Shown here in pieces: positions 41,541 through 49,520 of a stretch of 64,000 nt of DNA. The stretch spans positions 34,361 to 98,360 of the IMG/VR virus record IMGVR_UViG_3300007708_000003, one strand, 5' to 3'. Position 1 is the stretch's first letter. Each line of letters opens with the position of its first letter. The notes below the pieces were generated by a model. It was not told where the DNA came from. It saw only the letters and a program-made list of their open reading frames with translations, and ran no database searches. The translations under genes and the position numbers were made by a program. Source of the stretch: a virus.

Positions 41541-42105
41541 AGTTATTACATGTTACGCAACATCCTGTTAAATACTTGGCGAGAAGCTTTTCTGCATATG
41601 TGTACATTTCTACTGCCTGCAAAGGTGCGTGACAATATTCTGCTTTTGCCTTTGCTGCTTCAATATACATTCTAATGTATCTTAAATCATGCATCTTTTG
41701 ATGCTGCTCTGCATTTGGCTCACATGCTTGTAATTGAATTTTACATACCTCTCTGTAGTAAGTATTCATTATATGCGTTATTCTTAAATAATAATATTGT
41801 ACAAAAACAATATCATTTGGTGATACACTATATCTTATTGTATATAATCCATCAGGAAATGTTCCAGGTTCAGTATCCACTGTTGTTATACCTAAATCTG
41901 ATGTAGACAAATTTAATACAAAATTTGGTGCTAAACCTTCAGCTTCAGTATAATAAATTGGTAAAGAAAATCCTGGTAAATATATGTCAAGTCTAGGACA
42001 ATCAATATCAAGTCCTTCTCCATATACAGATGCATCCAATATTCTTATGATGTTTTCACAAGCTGTATCTGGAATGTCTAATGCAAGGGTGTGTTTAATT
42101 GCCAT
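41539..42105 (-). CDS. Conserved Bacteroidota-phage virion-region protein (188 aa)
   Basis: The order LDIPDTACENIIRILDASVY, LDIDCPRLDIYLPGF, then LPDGLYTIRYSVSPND and CKIQLQACEP, ending in a long helix (IEAAKAKAEYCHAPLQAVEM) and CCVTC, is a pattern I know from many Bacteroidota phages, where it stays unannotated. The first 110 residues look like a beta sandwich; the rest is helical. It is the first gene after the terminator at 42167-42196 and opens the Cys-rich tail-fibre locus. I infer a structural role at the base of the fibre set. Confidence 0.55.
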   Translation of the reverse strand: MAIKHTLALDIPDTACENIIRILDASVYGEGLDIDCPRLDIYLPGFSLPIYYTEAEGLAPNFVLNLSTSDLGITTVDTEPGTFPDGLYTIRYSVSPNDIVFVQYYYLRITHIMNTYYREVCKIQLQACEPNAEQHQKMHDLRYIRMYIEAAKAKAEYCHAPLQAVEMYTYAEKLLAKYLTGCCVTCNN

Positions 42106-42154
42106 AACTGGTTTATTATAAGTATCATTACAATAAGAATTTACAAAAAATATT

Positions 42155-42196
42155 TTAATAAAACAAAAAGAGGAAGCAATTTAATACTTCCTCTTT
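42155..42196 (-). terminator. Rho-independent terminator after the virion protein gene
   Basis: Minus-strand AAAGAGGAAG pairs over 10 bp with CTTCCTCTTT around a 10-base AT loop and is followed by TTGTTTTATT. It lies 22 bases after the TAG of the 541-aa gene. Confidence 0.85.
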
Positions 42197-42218
42197 CATA
42201 TTTATATACTTTGCAGTA

Positions 42219-43844
42219 CTATGGTTGCAATGTAAGTCTTACATCATAGTTATTTGCAGAATTTAACAAGTTTGTAAAGATACCTTCAAAAGTAGAATTT
42301 CTTGTAGAAGCAACTACTCTTACCAAGTATTGATCATTATCCATTGTTCCACTTGGATTACCTTTACGAGGAACACTGTGTAAAATGTTGTAAACAACAT
42401 ATTTGTTACCACGTGTAAGTTCAGTAAAAGGATTATAATCAAGAACCTCTCTTAAACGTGGATCTTGGATCCATGGTTCTTGTTGGTATCTCTTAGCTAA
42501 GATTAACTCTCTAATAAGAGTTTCACCAAAACCTCTACCTTGTATAGCTTGTTGTACTTCAGTAGGTACAAAACATTGAGCTAAACATTGATTTCCTAAT
42601 GGGTCTAATGCAGTAATAGAACCATAAATTTCAACTGGTTGTAATTCTACGTGATCTCTTGGAGCAAATGAACAGTCACCAAATACAGTATCTACATAAG
42701 CACCTACAATTTCTAAGAAAGAATTTACAGTATCAGGAGCAGTAGCACCTGTTAATGGAGTATATCCAGCAGTTGTAATTACACCATATATTTTAGGAGT
42801 AATAATAGTAGTTGTAATATTAGCAATAGCTGTAGTACTTGGAGTTTGAATAGTATCAGCAGCAACTAAAGCAACAGCTCCAGAACCAGTAGCAGCAACA
42901 TAACTTGAAATTACATAAGCAGTTACAGGAGTAACAGAACTAATTGTAGTAGAAGCAACAGTTTGAGAAATATTAACTGTAAAAGTTGAACCTGTACCAC
43001 CACCACCAGTTAATAGTTTAGTAATAGTTGTACCAGCAGCAACACCAGTTCCAGTAAGTACTTGACCTACAGAGAAAATTGTGTTAGTTGCAGTACCTAC
43101 AGTAAATACATTACCTGCAATAGTACAACCAGTTGCAGAAGTAGCAGTAGTTGGTGTAAATACAACTCTTTGTCCAGCTAAAATACCTGTTCTATCAGAT
43201 ACTGTTAATGCATTTGCAGCAGTTGCAGTAGCTGTAGCACCAAGACCACTAGATAATAATACTTGGTTCCATACAGTTCCTTGTACATAATCTTTTATAG
43301 TTGGATATAAAGCCAATCTATCTGCCCATCCTAACAATACAATATTTGGATCTACATTATTAGGAGAAGTTGCAGAATCACAACATCCTGTTTGTGCATC
43401 TAATGTAAAGTAAGCATTGTGAGTTAAGAAACGCAATACTGGAGAACCTTTAAGATCAATTCTTAATCTGTAAGTAGTGTTACAAGTAACAGAACATCCA
43501 GGAGTAGAAGCTATTTGAACAATATCTTGTACAGGATTAGATGGTTCAGTTACATAGTATGCACTAATGTACTTAGGGTTGATCCCTTTTGATTTCACTG
43601 ATTCTTTGTAACCTCCATGATAAGGTCCCAATTTATCAACAGTGTGATAACTTCCTTGTGCAATATACACTAAGGGATTTACTTGGTAAGCAGTAGTAGT
43701 TAATGTTGCATCAACAGTTAAGTTGGTAGCAGCACTAAATACACCTACTTGTCCAGCAGTTAAAGCAGAACTAGCAATACCAGTTGTTGTCTGGAAGCTT
43801 CCTGCAACGAGCATTTTTTGAAATGCATGTGGAAAATAAGCCAT
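42219..43844 (-). CDS. Conserved crAss-type virion protein with inserted Gly/Thr-rich domain (541 aa)
   Basis: The N-terminal part ([60 protein letters not shown]) and C-terminal part ([60 protein letters not shown]) form one protein conserved in crAss-like virions. Between about residues 195 and 340 there is an insert of very different composition, rich in Thr, Ala, Gly and Val ([34 protein letters not shown]), with the look of a surface-exposed beta domain common in phage decoration and tail proteins. The ATTAACCTT leader motif lies 14 bases before the start, as for the capsid gene, which suggests high expression. The exact virion location is unknown. Confidence 0.65.
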   Translation of the reverse strand: MAYFPHAFQKMLVAGSFQTTTGIASSALTAGQVGVFSAATNLTVDATLTTTAYQVNPLVYIAQGSYHTVDKLGPYHGGYKESVKSKGINPKYISAYYVTEPSNPVQDIVQIASTPGCSVTCNTTYRLRIDLKGSPVLRFLTHNAYFTLDAQTGCCDSATSPNNVDPNIVLLGWADRLALYPTIKDYVQGTVWNQVLLSSGLGATATATAANALTVSDRTGILAGQRVVFTPTTATSATGCTIAGNVFTVGTATNTIFSVGQVLTGTGVAAGTTITKLLTGGGGTGSTFTVNISQTVASTTISSVTPVTAYVISSYVAATGSGAVALVAADTIQTPSTTAIANITTTIITPKIYGVITTAGYTPLTGATAPDTVNSFLEIVGAYVDTVFGDCSFAPRDHVELQPVEIYGSITALDPLGNQCLAQCFVPTEVQQAIQGRGFGETLIRELILAKRYQQEPWIQDPRLREVLDYNPFTELTRGNKYVVYNILHSVPRKGNPSGTMDNDQYLVRVVASTRNSTFEGIFTNLLNSANNYDVRLTLQP

Positions 43845-43858
43845 TTTATAAAATATTT

Positions 43859-43867
43859 AAGGTTAAT
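43859..43867 (-). promoter_or_regulatory. Leader motif ATTAACCTT before the 541-aa virion protein
   Basis: Minus-strand ATTAACCTT followed by AAAT, 14 bases before the ATG at 43844. Identical to the copy before the major capsid gene. Confidence 0.45.
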
Positions 43868-43877
43868 AATACATTTA

Positions 43878-44306
43878 TTATTTGAGGAATAGTAGTTTAT
43901 ATTTAATACTATTCAGTGTACTTTTGACAGTATCAAGATCATTTACAATTTCACTATAAGGCATTAACCCTTGTAATGTGCTAATCATCTGATATATATC
44001 TCTTATATAAGATAAAGATTCTTCTACAGAATTCAAAACAATTGGAGAAAAATCTTCATATTCTAATAGTTTTTCTGTAGCACCTTGAAATCCTTCTGCT
44101 AAATCATCAGCATGTCCAGGTAGTGCATCATATAATTCATTTAAAGCTTTGTGTCCAGCAAATGATCCTACACCAGTAATCTTTAAATGCATTTTGTGAA
44201 AACTTACTGCAGCATTCATTAACTCAGTAATACACGCAGCAGTTTGTTTTTCTAAAGAATTTATTGAAAACAATTCTTCTTTTTTTAATTTATAATTTTC
44301 TTCCAT
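43878..44306 (-). CDS. Dps-like / DUF5856-type ferritin-superfamily protein (142 aa)
   Basis: The segment from residue 36 to 75 (FHKMHLKITGVGSFAGHKAL, NELYDALPGHADDLAEGFQG) has H40, H52, D67 and E71. The spacing of 12, 15 and 4 residues is the same as the ferroxidase ligands of Dps proteins (His-His-Asp-Glu). The chain is predicted all-helical and is close to the usual Dps length. It also resembles a phage family I recall as DUF5856. The start codon side follows a ferritin gene whose ATG end is shared: this gene's ATG overlaps the ferritin stop by one base (TAATG), so the two are co-translated. Dps proteins store iron and protect DNA from peroxide; whether this one does so, or is only a structural helical bundle, is untested. 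Confidence 0.65.
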   Translation of the reverse strand: MEENYKLKKEELFSINSLEKQTAACITELMNAAVSFHKMHLKITGVGSFAGHKALNELYDALPGHADDLAEGFQGATEKLLEYEDFSPIVLNSVEESLSYIRDIYQMISTLQGLMPYSEIVNDLDTVKSTLNSIKYKLLFLK

Positions 44307-44932
44307 TATCCACCCATTTCATTATCAAGTAATCTTAGTGCAAGTTTATCAGTGCCAAATGCTTCAAGTTTATCAACCCAAGTTTGCATTTTGTCATGTT
44401 CTTCTACTTGTTCTTTTAAGAATTTTAATGATAATTCATATAACATATGATCACCTTTTTTAAATGATTCTGATGCCATTTGTTTACACTGTGTGCTAAC
44501 TAATATTTCATGATCAAATGAATCTTGAATAATCTGTGGTAAACCTGAAAAATTCTGTGCAGGTTGATCTAGACGTGGTGTAAGTGGTTGAATACCAAAT
44601 GACAATAAATATGTTCTAGACCAATCAGCATGTTTTAATTCTTCATCAGAATATGTTTTCCATAATCCAGCAGCACCTGAATATCCTTTATTATTTAACC
44701 ACATAGACATTGCTAAATATACTCTTGATGAATATTCTTCTTGTTGTATTCTATAATTTAAATAATCAACACAGTGCTCAGATATAAGTGGGTTCTGTGT
44801 TATTTTTGAAGGAACTTGTGTTGTTGCTCCTGCACTAGGTCTAGCTGTTGAAACATTGTCTAAAACAGATATTTCTTTTACAGTTTCTTCTATATTTCTT
44901 TTTAACATTCTTGTTGTTGCACTGTTATCCAT
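44306..44932 (-). CDS. Ferritin (non-haem, FtnA-like) in the phage head operon (208 aa)
   Basis: Residues 50-190 contain every ligand of a non-haem bacterial ferritin in the right order: E65 (QQEEYSSRVY), Y72, E98 and H101 (DEELKHADW), E142 (FDHEI), Q175 and E178 (KEQVEEH). The helix-A sequence EEYSSRVYLAMSMW closely mirrors the E. coli FtnA pattern. Typical ferritins have about 165 residues; this one has an N-terminal extension of about 45 residues (MDNSATTRMLKRNIEETVKE...) that could dock it elsewhere. Ferritins oxidise Fe(II) and store iron in a 24-subunit shell. The gene lies five bases after the adaptor-ring gene and is coupled to the Dps-like gene. Base composition looks like that of its neighbours, so it is not an obvious recent arrival. 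Confidence 0.9.
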   Translation of the reverse strand: MDNSATTRMLKRNIEETVKEISVLDNVSTARPSAGATTQVPSKITQNPLISEHCVDYLNYRIQQEEYSSRVYLAMSMWLNNKGYSGAAGLWKTYSDEELKHADWSRTYLLSFGIQPLTPRLDQPAQNFSGLPQIIQDSFDHEILVSTQCKQMASESFKKGDHMLYELSLKFLKEQVEEHDKMQTWVDKLEAFGTDKLALRLLDNEMGG

Positions 44933-44937
44933 AGTGT

Positions 44938-45651
44938 TTAATTATTTAATGTTGAGTTTTGTTTATTTCTTTGGTATTGAGTCATAGATTCTATATCTCC
45001 TGCAAGAATAGAACATGCTTCATCTACCAGCATTTCTGCAATATCATCTTTAAATTCACAAGTAACATCCGTAATTATTAAATTTCCTGTTGAAGGATCT
45101 ACACAATTTGCAAATTTTACTTCTCTTGGTTTTCTATAATAATATAAAACAGGAGTTGCTAATTCAAATTCATCATTTATATACACTTTTATTCTATTAC
45201 CAGATAGTGTACAAAAAGTTTCACCCCATTTAGCACTTGGTTGTCTAAATTCATCACTAAGAAGAAGATCAATATCAGCAACTTGTGCAAGGTAAACAGT
45301 CATTCTTCTTGGTTCAGTACAACAATCTGCTATAGAGTTTACTGCAAATCTTTTAAAATATAAATAATCAGCAGGTAAAACACCAGTTTCATAATAAACA
45401 TCACGTTTTGTTAATACTATAGGACTTGTTAAAGTATCAGTAAGTAATAACTGTATATCATCTATACTCATCTTAGAAGATTCATCACCTTCTTTAAATT
45501 GATTTGCACCATGAACTTGTCTACGCACCCATTCTAACTGTGCTTTATTAAATGCTTCACTAACTTGCCAGCATTCTATGTTATCATAGTCTAAACTGGC
45601 AAGCTTGTTTAAGCGTTCTTTTATTTTTATTTGTAATAAACTATTTGTCAT
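44938..45651 (-). CDS. Head-tail adaptor / ring protein (237 aa)
   Basis: The N-terminal helix (MTNSLLQIKIKERLNKLASL), the QLEWVRRQVHG helix, a central beta region (VYYETGVLPADYLYFKRFAV, RIKVYINDEFELATPVLYYY) and a C-terminal helix (DDIAEMLVDEACSILAGDIE) match the organisation of phage head-completion or adaptor proteins. It belongs with the two other ring-type proteins at 30263-32086. It is three bases after the DUF6321-type gene and five before ferritin. Function is inferred from organisation and location. Confidence 0.55.
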   Translation of the reverse strand: MTNSLLQIKIKERLNKLASLDYDNIECWQVSEAFNKAQLEWVRRQVHGANQFKEGDESSKMSIDDIQLLLTDTLTSPIVLTKRDVYYETGVLPADYLYFKRFAVNSIADCCTEPRRMTVYLAQVADIDLLLSDEFRQPSAKWGETFCTLSGNRIKVYINDEFELATPVLYYYRKPREVKFANCVDPSTGNLIITDVTCEFKDDIAEMLVDEACSILAGDIESMTQYQRNKQNSTLNN

Positions 45652-45654
45652 GTC

Positions 45655-45897
45655 TTAACATTTCCATTTTTTTAAGGCTAATGCTTTTCTTGTTGGATCA
45701 CCATTAGGTTTTTTCATAGGACCTTTTACACCAGACATTCTTGCACAAAATGATTCTTTTCTAGGACCACCTTCAGGTTGAGGTGCTTTAAGATGAGAAC
45801 CAGGATTTGCTTTATTATAAGAATCTCTTCCTTTCTGGTTTAAACCACCAGAAGGAGATTTACCTTCTTTTCTTTGCCAAGCTGCTGTCTTTGCCAT
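45655..45897 (-). CDS. DUF6321-type small basic phage protein (80 aa)
   Basis: The order AAWQRKEGKSPSGGLNQKGR, DSYNKANPGSHLKAPQPEGG and RKESFCARMSGVKG is the signature of a small basic protein widespread in tailed phages (I recall the Pfam name DUF6321). The C-terminus is Lys-rich (RKALALKKWKC). Its function is unknown. It heads a cluster of four tiny basic proteins on the minus strand between the capsid and the adaptor-ring gene. Confidence 0.7.
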   Translation of the reverse strand: MAKTAAWQRKEGKSPSGGLNQKGRDSYNKANPGSHLKAPQPEGGPRKESFCARMSGVKGPMKKPNGDPTRKALALKKWKC

Positions 45898-45902
45898 GAT
45901 GC

Positions 45903-46025
45903 TTATTTTTTAGATGTTTTTTTAGAACCTGCAATTTTATCAGCAAAAGTTATTTTATTCTTTGGAGGTGCCAAAGAAGCAAACTTTTTTTGAGATGGAG
46001 TTGTAGGAGTTTTACCTTTTGCCAT
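45903..46025 (-). CDS. Tiny Lys-rich protein (40 aa)
   Basis: A 40-residue frame starts MAKGKTPTTPSQKKFASLAP and ends KIAGSKKTSKK, with TAA at 45905-45903. It is five bases before the DUF6321-type gene and five bases after the next tiny gene, so spacing fits a real operon member. The PPKNKITFADKIAG segment resembles short phage proteins. Function unknown. Confidence 0.55.
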   Translation of the reverse strand: MAKGKTPTTPSQKKFASLAPPKNKITFADKIAGSKKTSKK

Positions 46026-46030
46026 AATTT

Positions 46031-46174
46031 CTATTTTTTAGATTTTATTTTTTTCTCTTGTTTAAGCATCTCAGCTGTAGGTTTCTTTCCAGAACCTTTG
46101 TTAGCTCTGATATTATCCCAAAGTCCTCTTTGAGAAGTAGAACCATCTGCTCTTTTAATCATTTGTTTTGCCAT
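46031..46174 (-). CDS. Tiny Lys-rich protein (47 aa)
   Basis: A 47-residue frame starts MAKQMIKRADGSTSQRGLWD and ends with a Lys-rich tail, stopping at TAG. It is evenly spaced between two other tiny basic genes. Function unknown; the similar N-termini (MAK-) and Lys-rich tails in the cluster suggest related roles, perhaps DNA or capsid binding. Confidence 0.55.
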   Translation of the reverse strand: MAKQMIKRADGSTSQRGLWDNIRANKGSGKKPTAEMLKQEKKIKSKK

Positions 46175-46188
46175 GACTTATATAGTTA

Positions 46189-46344
46189 TTAACAACCTCT
46201 ACCACTTTTTTTAATACTACCACCCATTTTTTTCACATTTGGTGTTGCAATACTTTTAAAAGGAGGAATAATAGGACTAGTTTTATGTATAACCTTTTTT
46301 GATTCTAAAGAATCTTTATCTAATTGTTTTTTATTGAATGACAT
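46189..46344 (-). CDS. Tiny basic protein (51 aa)
   Basis: A 51-residue frame starts MSFNKKQLDKDSLESKKVIH and ends in a basic Gly-rich tail (MGGSIKKSGRGC). It is 16 bases after the 338-aa head gene and 14 before the 47-aa gene. Function unknown. Confidence 0.5.
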   Translation of the reverse strand: MSFNKKQLDKDSLESKKVIHKTSPIIPPFKSIATPNVKKMGGSIKKSGRGC

Positions 46345-46360
46345 AGTATATAAATTTAAG

Positions 46361-47377
46361 TTATGAGTTCCAATATTTTTCTGTATTTGTAATTACATCC
46401 AAAAGAATTTCTTCATTTAAAGGATTCTTCAAGTATAATAAAATATCAGAAGGGTTTTTACCTAACATAGAACCTGACTTCATATGATAGATGTTACCAT
46501 CACCTCTTGTTGCAATTAATTTATAAAAATTAGCATCTTTAATTACAGCTCTTAATTTAAGAGTTTCCATATCTAATAGGCATATATCTAAAAACTTTTG
46601 AGCAGTTTGACGTTTATTAGTTTCTACTGATTCTCCACTAATGTATTTATCCATATTATCATATAATACATCAAGTGGTGTAGATTTTTTATATTGTGTT
46701 GAATTTGGATCAACTACTTTACATACATAAAATAACTTATTTGTATTCTTATCAAACATTTTTTGTAATTCAGCAAATGCTTTGTTTTTAAGTTTTTTAA
46801 GTTCTGTTTTAATGGATGCAGTTTCTTCAAACTTGTCTAAATAAAACTTATACCTAGGAGCTTCAGTTCTAGCATGTTGTAATGATTTTGCAATAATACT
46901 AAATCCTCCATGTTCAATAGCTCTTAACTTAATAAGATCATAAGGATCATTTGCAGCATCTAAATACACTGGTTCATTACTGCATCTTAATGCAATCTTA
47001 CTCCAAAATTCATCATTATCAGGTCTTAGTAATTTTACCTTATTCCAAAAATCAGGATCTTTAGGATCAATAACATTTGCAATAAGTTCTTTTTCTAATT
47101 GAGCAACAGTATTTCTAATATCTTTTACCAAAGCATCTTTTTCTTCTTCAGGTAAATTTTTTATTTCTGGAGCAAATTCATTAAGTCCTGTAACATATCT
47201 TTTAATTCCATTATTTTCAAGACATATAATTTGTTCTTCATGAAAAATTCCTTCAAACAATACCATATTGTATTTTTCTAAACCCATGTTTTCATTAATA
47301 TTGTCAACAAAAGGTCTAATTGTAACACTGCTATTTCTTTTTAAAGACTGATGCTTGTCTATCATTGTAATTTCCAT
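46361..47377 (-). CDS. Conserved head-region protein (338 aa)
   Basis: The protein starts MEITMIDKHQSLKRNSSVTI, is mixed alpha/beta, and contains the segments DPKDPDFWNKVKLLRPDNDE and KLFYVCKVVDPNSTQYKKST. Its place two genes after the major capsid protein corresponds to a conserved but uncharacterised structural gene in crAss-like phages. No enzyme motif is visible. It is separated from the preceding gene by a 194-base structured leader, unlike most of its neighbours, so its expression may be controlled at RNA level. Confidence 0.5.
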   Translation of the reverse strand: MEITMIDKHQSLKRNSSVTIRPFVDNINENMGLEKYNMVLFEGIFHEEQIICLENNGIKRYVTGLNEFAPEIKNLPEEEKDALVKDIRNTVAQLEKELIANVIDPKDPDFWNKVKLLRPDNDEFWSKIALRCSNEPVYLDAANDPYDLIKLRAIEHGGFSIIAKSLQHARTEAPRYKFYLDKFEETASIKTELKKLKNKAFAELQKMFDKNTNKLFYVCKVVDPNSTQYKKSTPLDVLYDNMDKYISGESVETNKRQTAQKFLDICLLDMETLKLRAVIKDANFYKLIATRGDGNIYHMKSGSMLGKNPSDILLYLKNPLNEEILLDVITNTEKYWNS

Positions 47378-47440
47378 CTGTAATAATTTAAGTTGTTGTT
47401 TTTTTTCTTTTCTCTGTTTTTTATAACTATTAGTTTAAAG

Positions 47441-47566
47441 CTCCTAAACCACGTCAAGGTTGTTATATCTTAGGAGAAATGCCTACATTTCTGTAGACAA
47501 AGTGAGTGAGTTAACACTCAGGGGAGAGAGGATATCTCTTTAACTTGCCATACTATGTACAAGTTA
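47441..47566 (-). ncRNA. Candidate structured RNA / leader with five stem-loops
   Basis: Read on the minus strand, five stems follow one another: TAACTTG/CAAGTTA (7 bp, 47566-47541), AGAGA/TCTCT near 47538-47525, GAGTG/CACTC (47519-47504), CTACA/TGTAG with a GAAA tetraloop (47496-47483), and CTCCTAA/TTAGGAG with an inner AACC/GGTT (47476-47441). No open frame spans it. It separates the tandem-repeat gene from the 338-aa head gene. No known family was recognised. Confidence 0.45.
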
Positions 47567-47574
47567 CAAATTTA
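47567..47574 (-). promoter_or_regulatory. Possible -7 promoter element (TAAATTTG) overlapping a stop codon
   Basis: Minus-strand TAAATTTG fits TAnnTTTG; its first three bases are the TAA of the 62-aa gene. It directly precedes the structured region and could start a transcript covering it. The expected start would fall inside the first stem, which weakens the idea. Confidence 0.35.
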
Positions 47575-47760
47575 TGCTTTTTTATACTTTGTTGGTGACA
47601 CAGTAGCTTTAGCATTTTTTTGTACTGACTGAGGATTAGTAGCTGATTTAACAACAATATTATTCCCCATTGCACTTTTGTTTTTTACTACAGACTGAGG
47701 ATTTGTAGCTTTTTTAACTACAATATTATTTCCCATTACTGCTTTATTTTTTCCTGCCAT
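47572..47760 (-). CDS. Small basic tandem-repeat protein next to the capsid gene (62 aa)
   Basis: Residues 4-25 and 26-47 are two copies of a 22-residue unit (KNKxxMGNNIVVKxATNPQS, then Val and Val/Gln), followed by a basic tail (SPTKYKKA). The DNA repeats as well, with a unit of 66 bases. It lies after the capsid terminator, which suggests expression as a separate or attenuated unit. No family was recognised; a capsid- or DNA-associated role is a guess. Confidence 0.6.
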   Translation of the reverse strand: MAGKNKAVMGNNIVVKKATNPQSVVKNKSAMGNNIVVKSATNPQSVQKNAKATVSPTKYKKA

Positions 47761-47785
47761 GATTTCTTATTGTTTTAAAGTTATT

Positions 47786-47829
47786 AAAAAAAAGACCTGG
47801 GAGCTATTCTTATGGGAAGCAACCCAGGT
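47786..47829 (-). terminator. Rho-independent terminator after the major capsid gene
   Basis: Minus-strand ACCTGGG pairs with CCCAGGT (7 bp, 21-base loop) and is followed by eight T. It begins 16 bases after the capsid TAG. Confidence 0.85.
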
Positions 47830-47844
47830 ACTAATTTTTATTTA

Positions 47845-49494
47845 CTAGAATGATCCACCAGTTACTGGGTTTCTCATTACAATTTTCAATACTTTAGTAG
47901 GATCTTTAACCCAGATGCTTGGCATAGTTTGAGTCATAAATACTCTATAACCATTGAAGTTTCCAGAAGATGCAAATCCTTGAGATCTACCCATATAGTC
48001 CATAGTACCATTTTGGTAGAACCATTTCAATTGATTATCCCAGCTTAATTTCAACAAAAAGATGTTGTCATTAGTGTTGTCAGTAATATCAAATACAATG
48101 AAGTTGTAAGATGATAATGGGTATCCATCAATGATTGGATTCTCAATATCATTTGTGTGAACATTGTCAAATGCTGGATTCAATACAAACTTAACATTTG
48201 CCAAGAATGGAATTGTATAACTTGTAAAAGCAAATCCAAAGTTCAAGTCCATTGCATTTTTACCAGAGATAGCACCAACACCAGACTGATCCATGTTAGC
48301 AATTAATCCAGTAGTACCACCAATAGTTCCTGAGAACGCTTCTTTTTTGATAGACTCATTAACCATTCTCATACCAGCCATACCAGTTTGAACAATGATT
48401 TGTCTGTTTGGATCTGGTCCTTTGAATTCAACTTTACCATTGTAGAAGTTGAAAATTTCAGATCTGAACAACTCTAAGTTGAAAGATCCTTTGTTGTATA
48501 TTCTCTTATAAGAGTTATCTAATTGAGACCAAAGACCTACTGATAATCTAATATCATCTGGACCATCTTGTTTAATTCTACCACCTTGCCCCCACATTAA
48601 GTAAGTCTCAATGTCATTAGCTACTTTAGATAAGTGAGCTGCTTCAAGATTAGTAACAAAAGATCTAGTCAAATTACCATTATCATATGATTTTTTGATC
48701 CAGTCTTTACCCATAGATTTAACCATATCATCAATCTTAGTGATAGATGGATCAAGGTTTTTATCAAATGATCTCCAGATTTCAGTTACAGGAACTGTAC
48801 CATCTGCATTAAGACCACCTTTCATCATCATGTCAGCACGAGAAGAAATTGAATAGTGTACGTGAGCTTCAGCACCTCCTACAAAGTTGTAGTATTCTCT
48901 GAAACCATTTTGTAATTCTCCTATGTCAGAGAATTTTTCTCCATATTCCCCACGAGCAGAACCTTTTCTGAAGAATTTAGTACCTGGTTTAAGATACTTT
49001 TTGTCTAAGGTAGCTGTGTTGTTGTTGTTTACTAATTGTACAGTATAGATAAATCCATCTCCAGAAGGAAGAATGTCTTCACTAGGTACAATGTAAAGTT
49101 CTAGACCTTTATATTTGTCATAAGTGATGATATCACCTGATCCAAATATACGTCTGTTAATTTTAATTTTGAAGAGTGTACCATCAGCTCCTAAAGCTGT
49201 TTGTGTAGGTTCTACGTCTTCTACAATGTACGGAAGATCTTGTACAATTGGTGTTTGCCATTTGTACTCTCCACGAGCATTGTCTACCATTATGGTGTTT
49301 TTACCACCAAAAGATGCCATCTGATAAAGAGGCATTTCTACCTTTTGCGTCATTGCCCATAAGTCAACAGGTCCTAAATCCATAGGTTCTGAAGTCTTTA
49401 GCATATTTTGCAAATGGTATGAATCTACATGCGAACTAACTTTGTAAGTAGTATCACGCAAGAAGAGACCATTGTTTAAAACAGGTGTAGCCAT
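47845..49494 (-). CDS. Major capsid protein, crAss-like HK97 fold (549 aa)
   Basis: The N-terminus (LFLRDTTYKVSSHVDSYHLQ, EPMDLGPVDLWAMTQKVEMP, LYQMASFGGKNTIMVDNARG) and the segment VEDVEPTQTALGADGTLFKI are characteristic of crAss-like major capsid proteins, and the length is as expected. It follows portal and scaffold-like genes and ends at a strong terminator. The start is supported by an ATTAACCTT leader 15 bases upstream. It forms the icosahedral shell. The C-terminal part has the mixed strand-helix pattern of the HK97 A-domain, as far as can be judged by eye. Confidence 0.88.
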   Translation of the reverse strand: MATPVLNNGLFLRDTTYKVSSHVDSYHLQNMLKTSEPMDLGPVDLWAMTQKVEMPLYQMASFGGKNTIMVDNARGEYKWQTPIVQDLPYIVEDVEPTQTALGADGTLFKIKINRRIFGSGDIITYDKYKGLELYIVPSEDILPSGDGFIYTVQLVNNNNTATLDKKYLKPGTKFFRKGSARGEYGEKFSDIGELQNGFREYYNFVGGAEAHVHYSISSRADMMMKGGLNADGTVPVTEIWRSFDKNLDPSITKIDDMVKSMGKDWIKKSYDNGNLTRSFVTNLEAAHLSKVANDIETYLMWGQGGRIKQDGPDDIRLSVGLWSQLDNSYKRIYNKGSFNLELFRSEIFNFYNGKVEFKGPDPNRQIIVQTGMAGMRMVNESIKKEAFSGTIGGTTGLIANMDQSGVGAISGKNAMDLNFGFAFTSYTIPFLANVKFVLNPAFDNVHTNDIENPIIDGYPLSSYNFIVFDITDNTNDNIFLLKLSWDNQLKWFYQNGTMDYMGRSQGFASSGNFNGYRVFMTQTMPSIWVKDPTKVLKIVMRNPVTGGSF

Positions 49495-49509
49495 TGTAAT
49501 TAATTAATT

Positions 49510-49518
49510 AAGGTTAAT
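49510..49518 (-). promoter_or_regulatory. Leader motif ATTAACCTT before the major capsid gene
   Basis: Minus-strand ATTAACCTT followed by AATTAATTAA, 15 bases before the ATG at 49494. Same motif and spacing as before the 541-aa virion gene. Confidence 0.45.
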
Positions 49519-49520
49519 GT

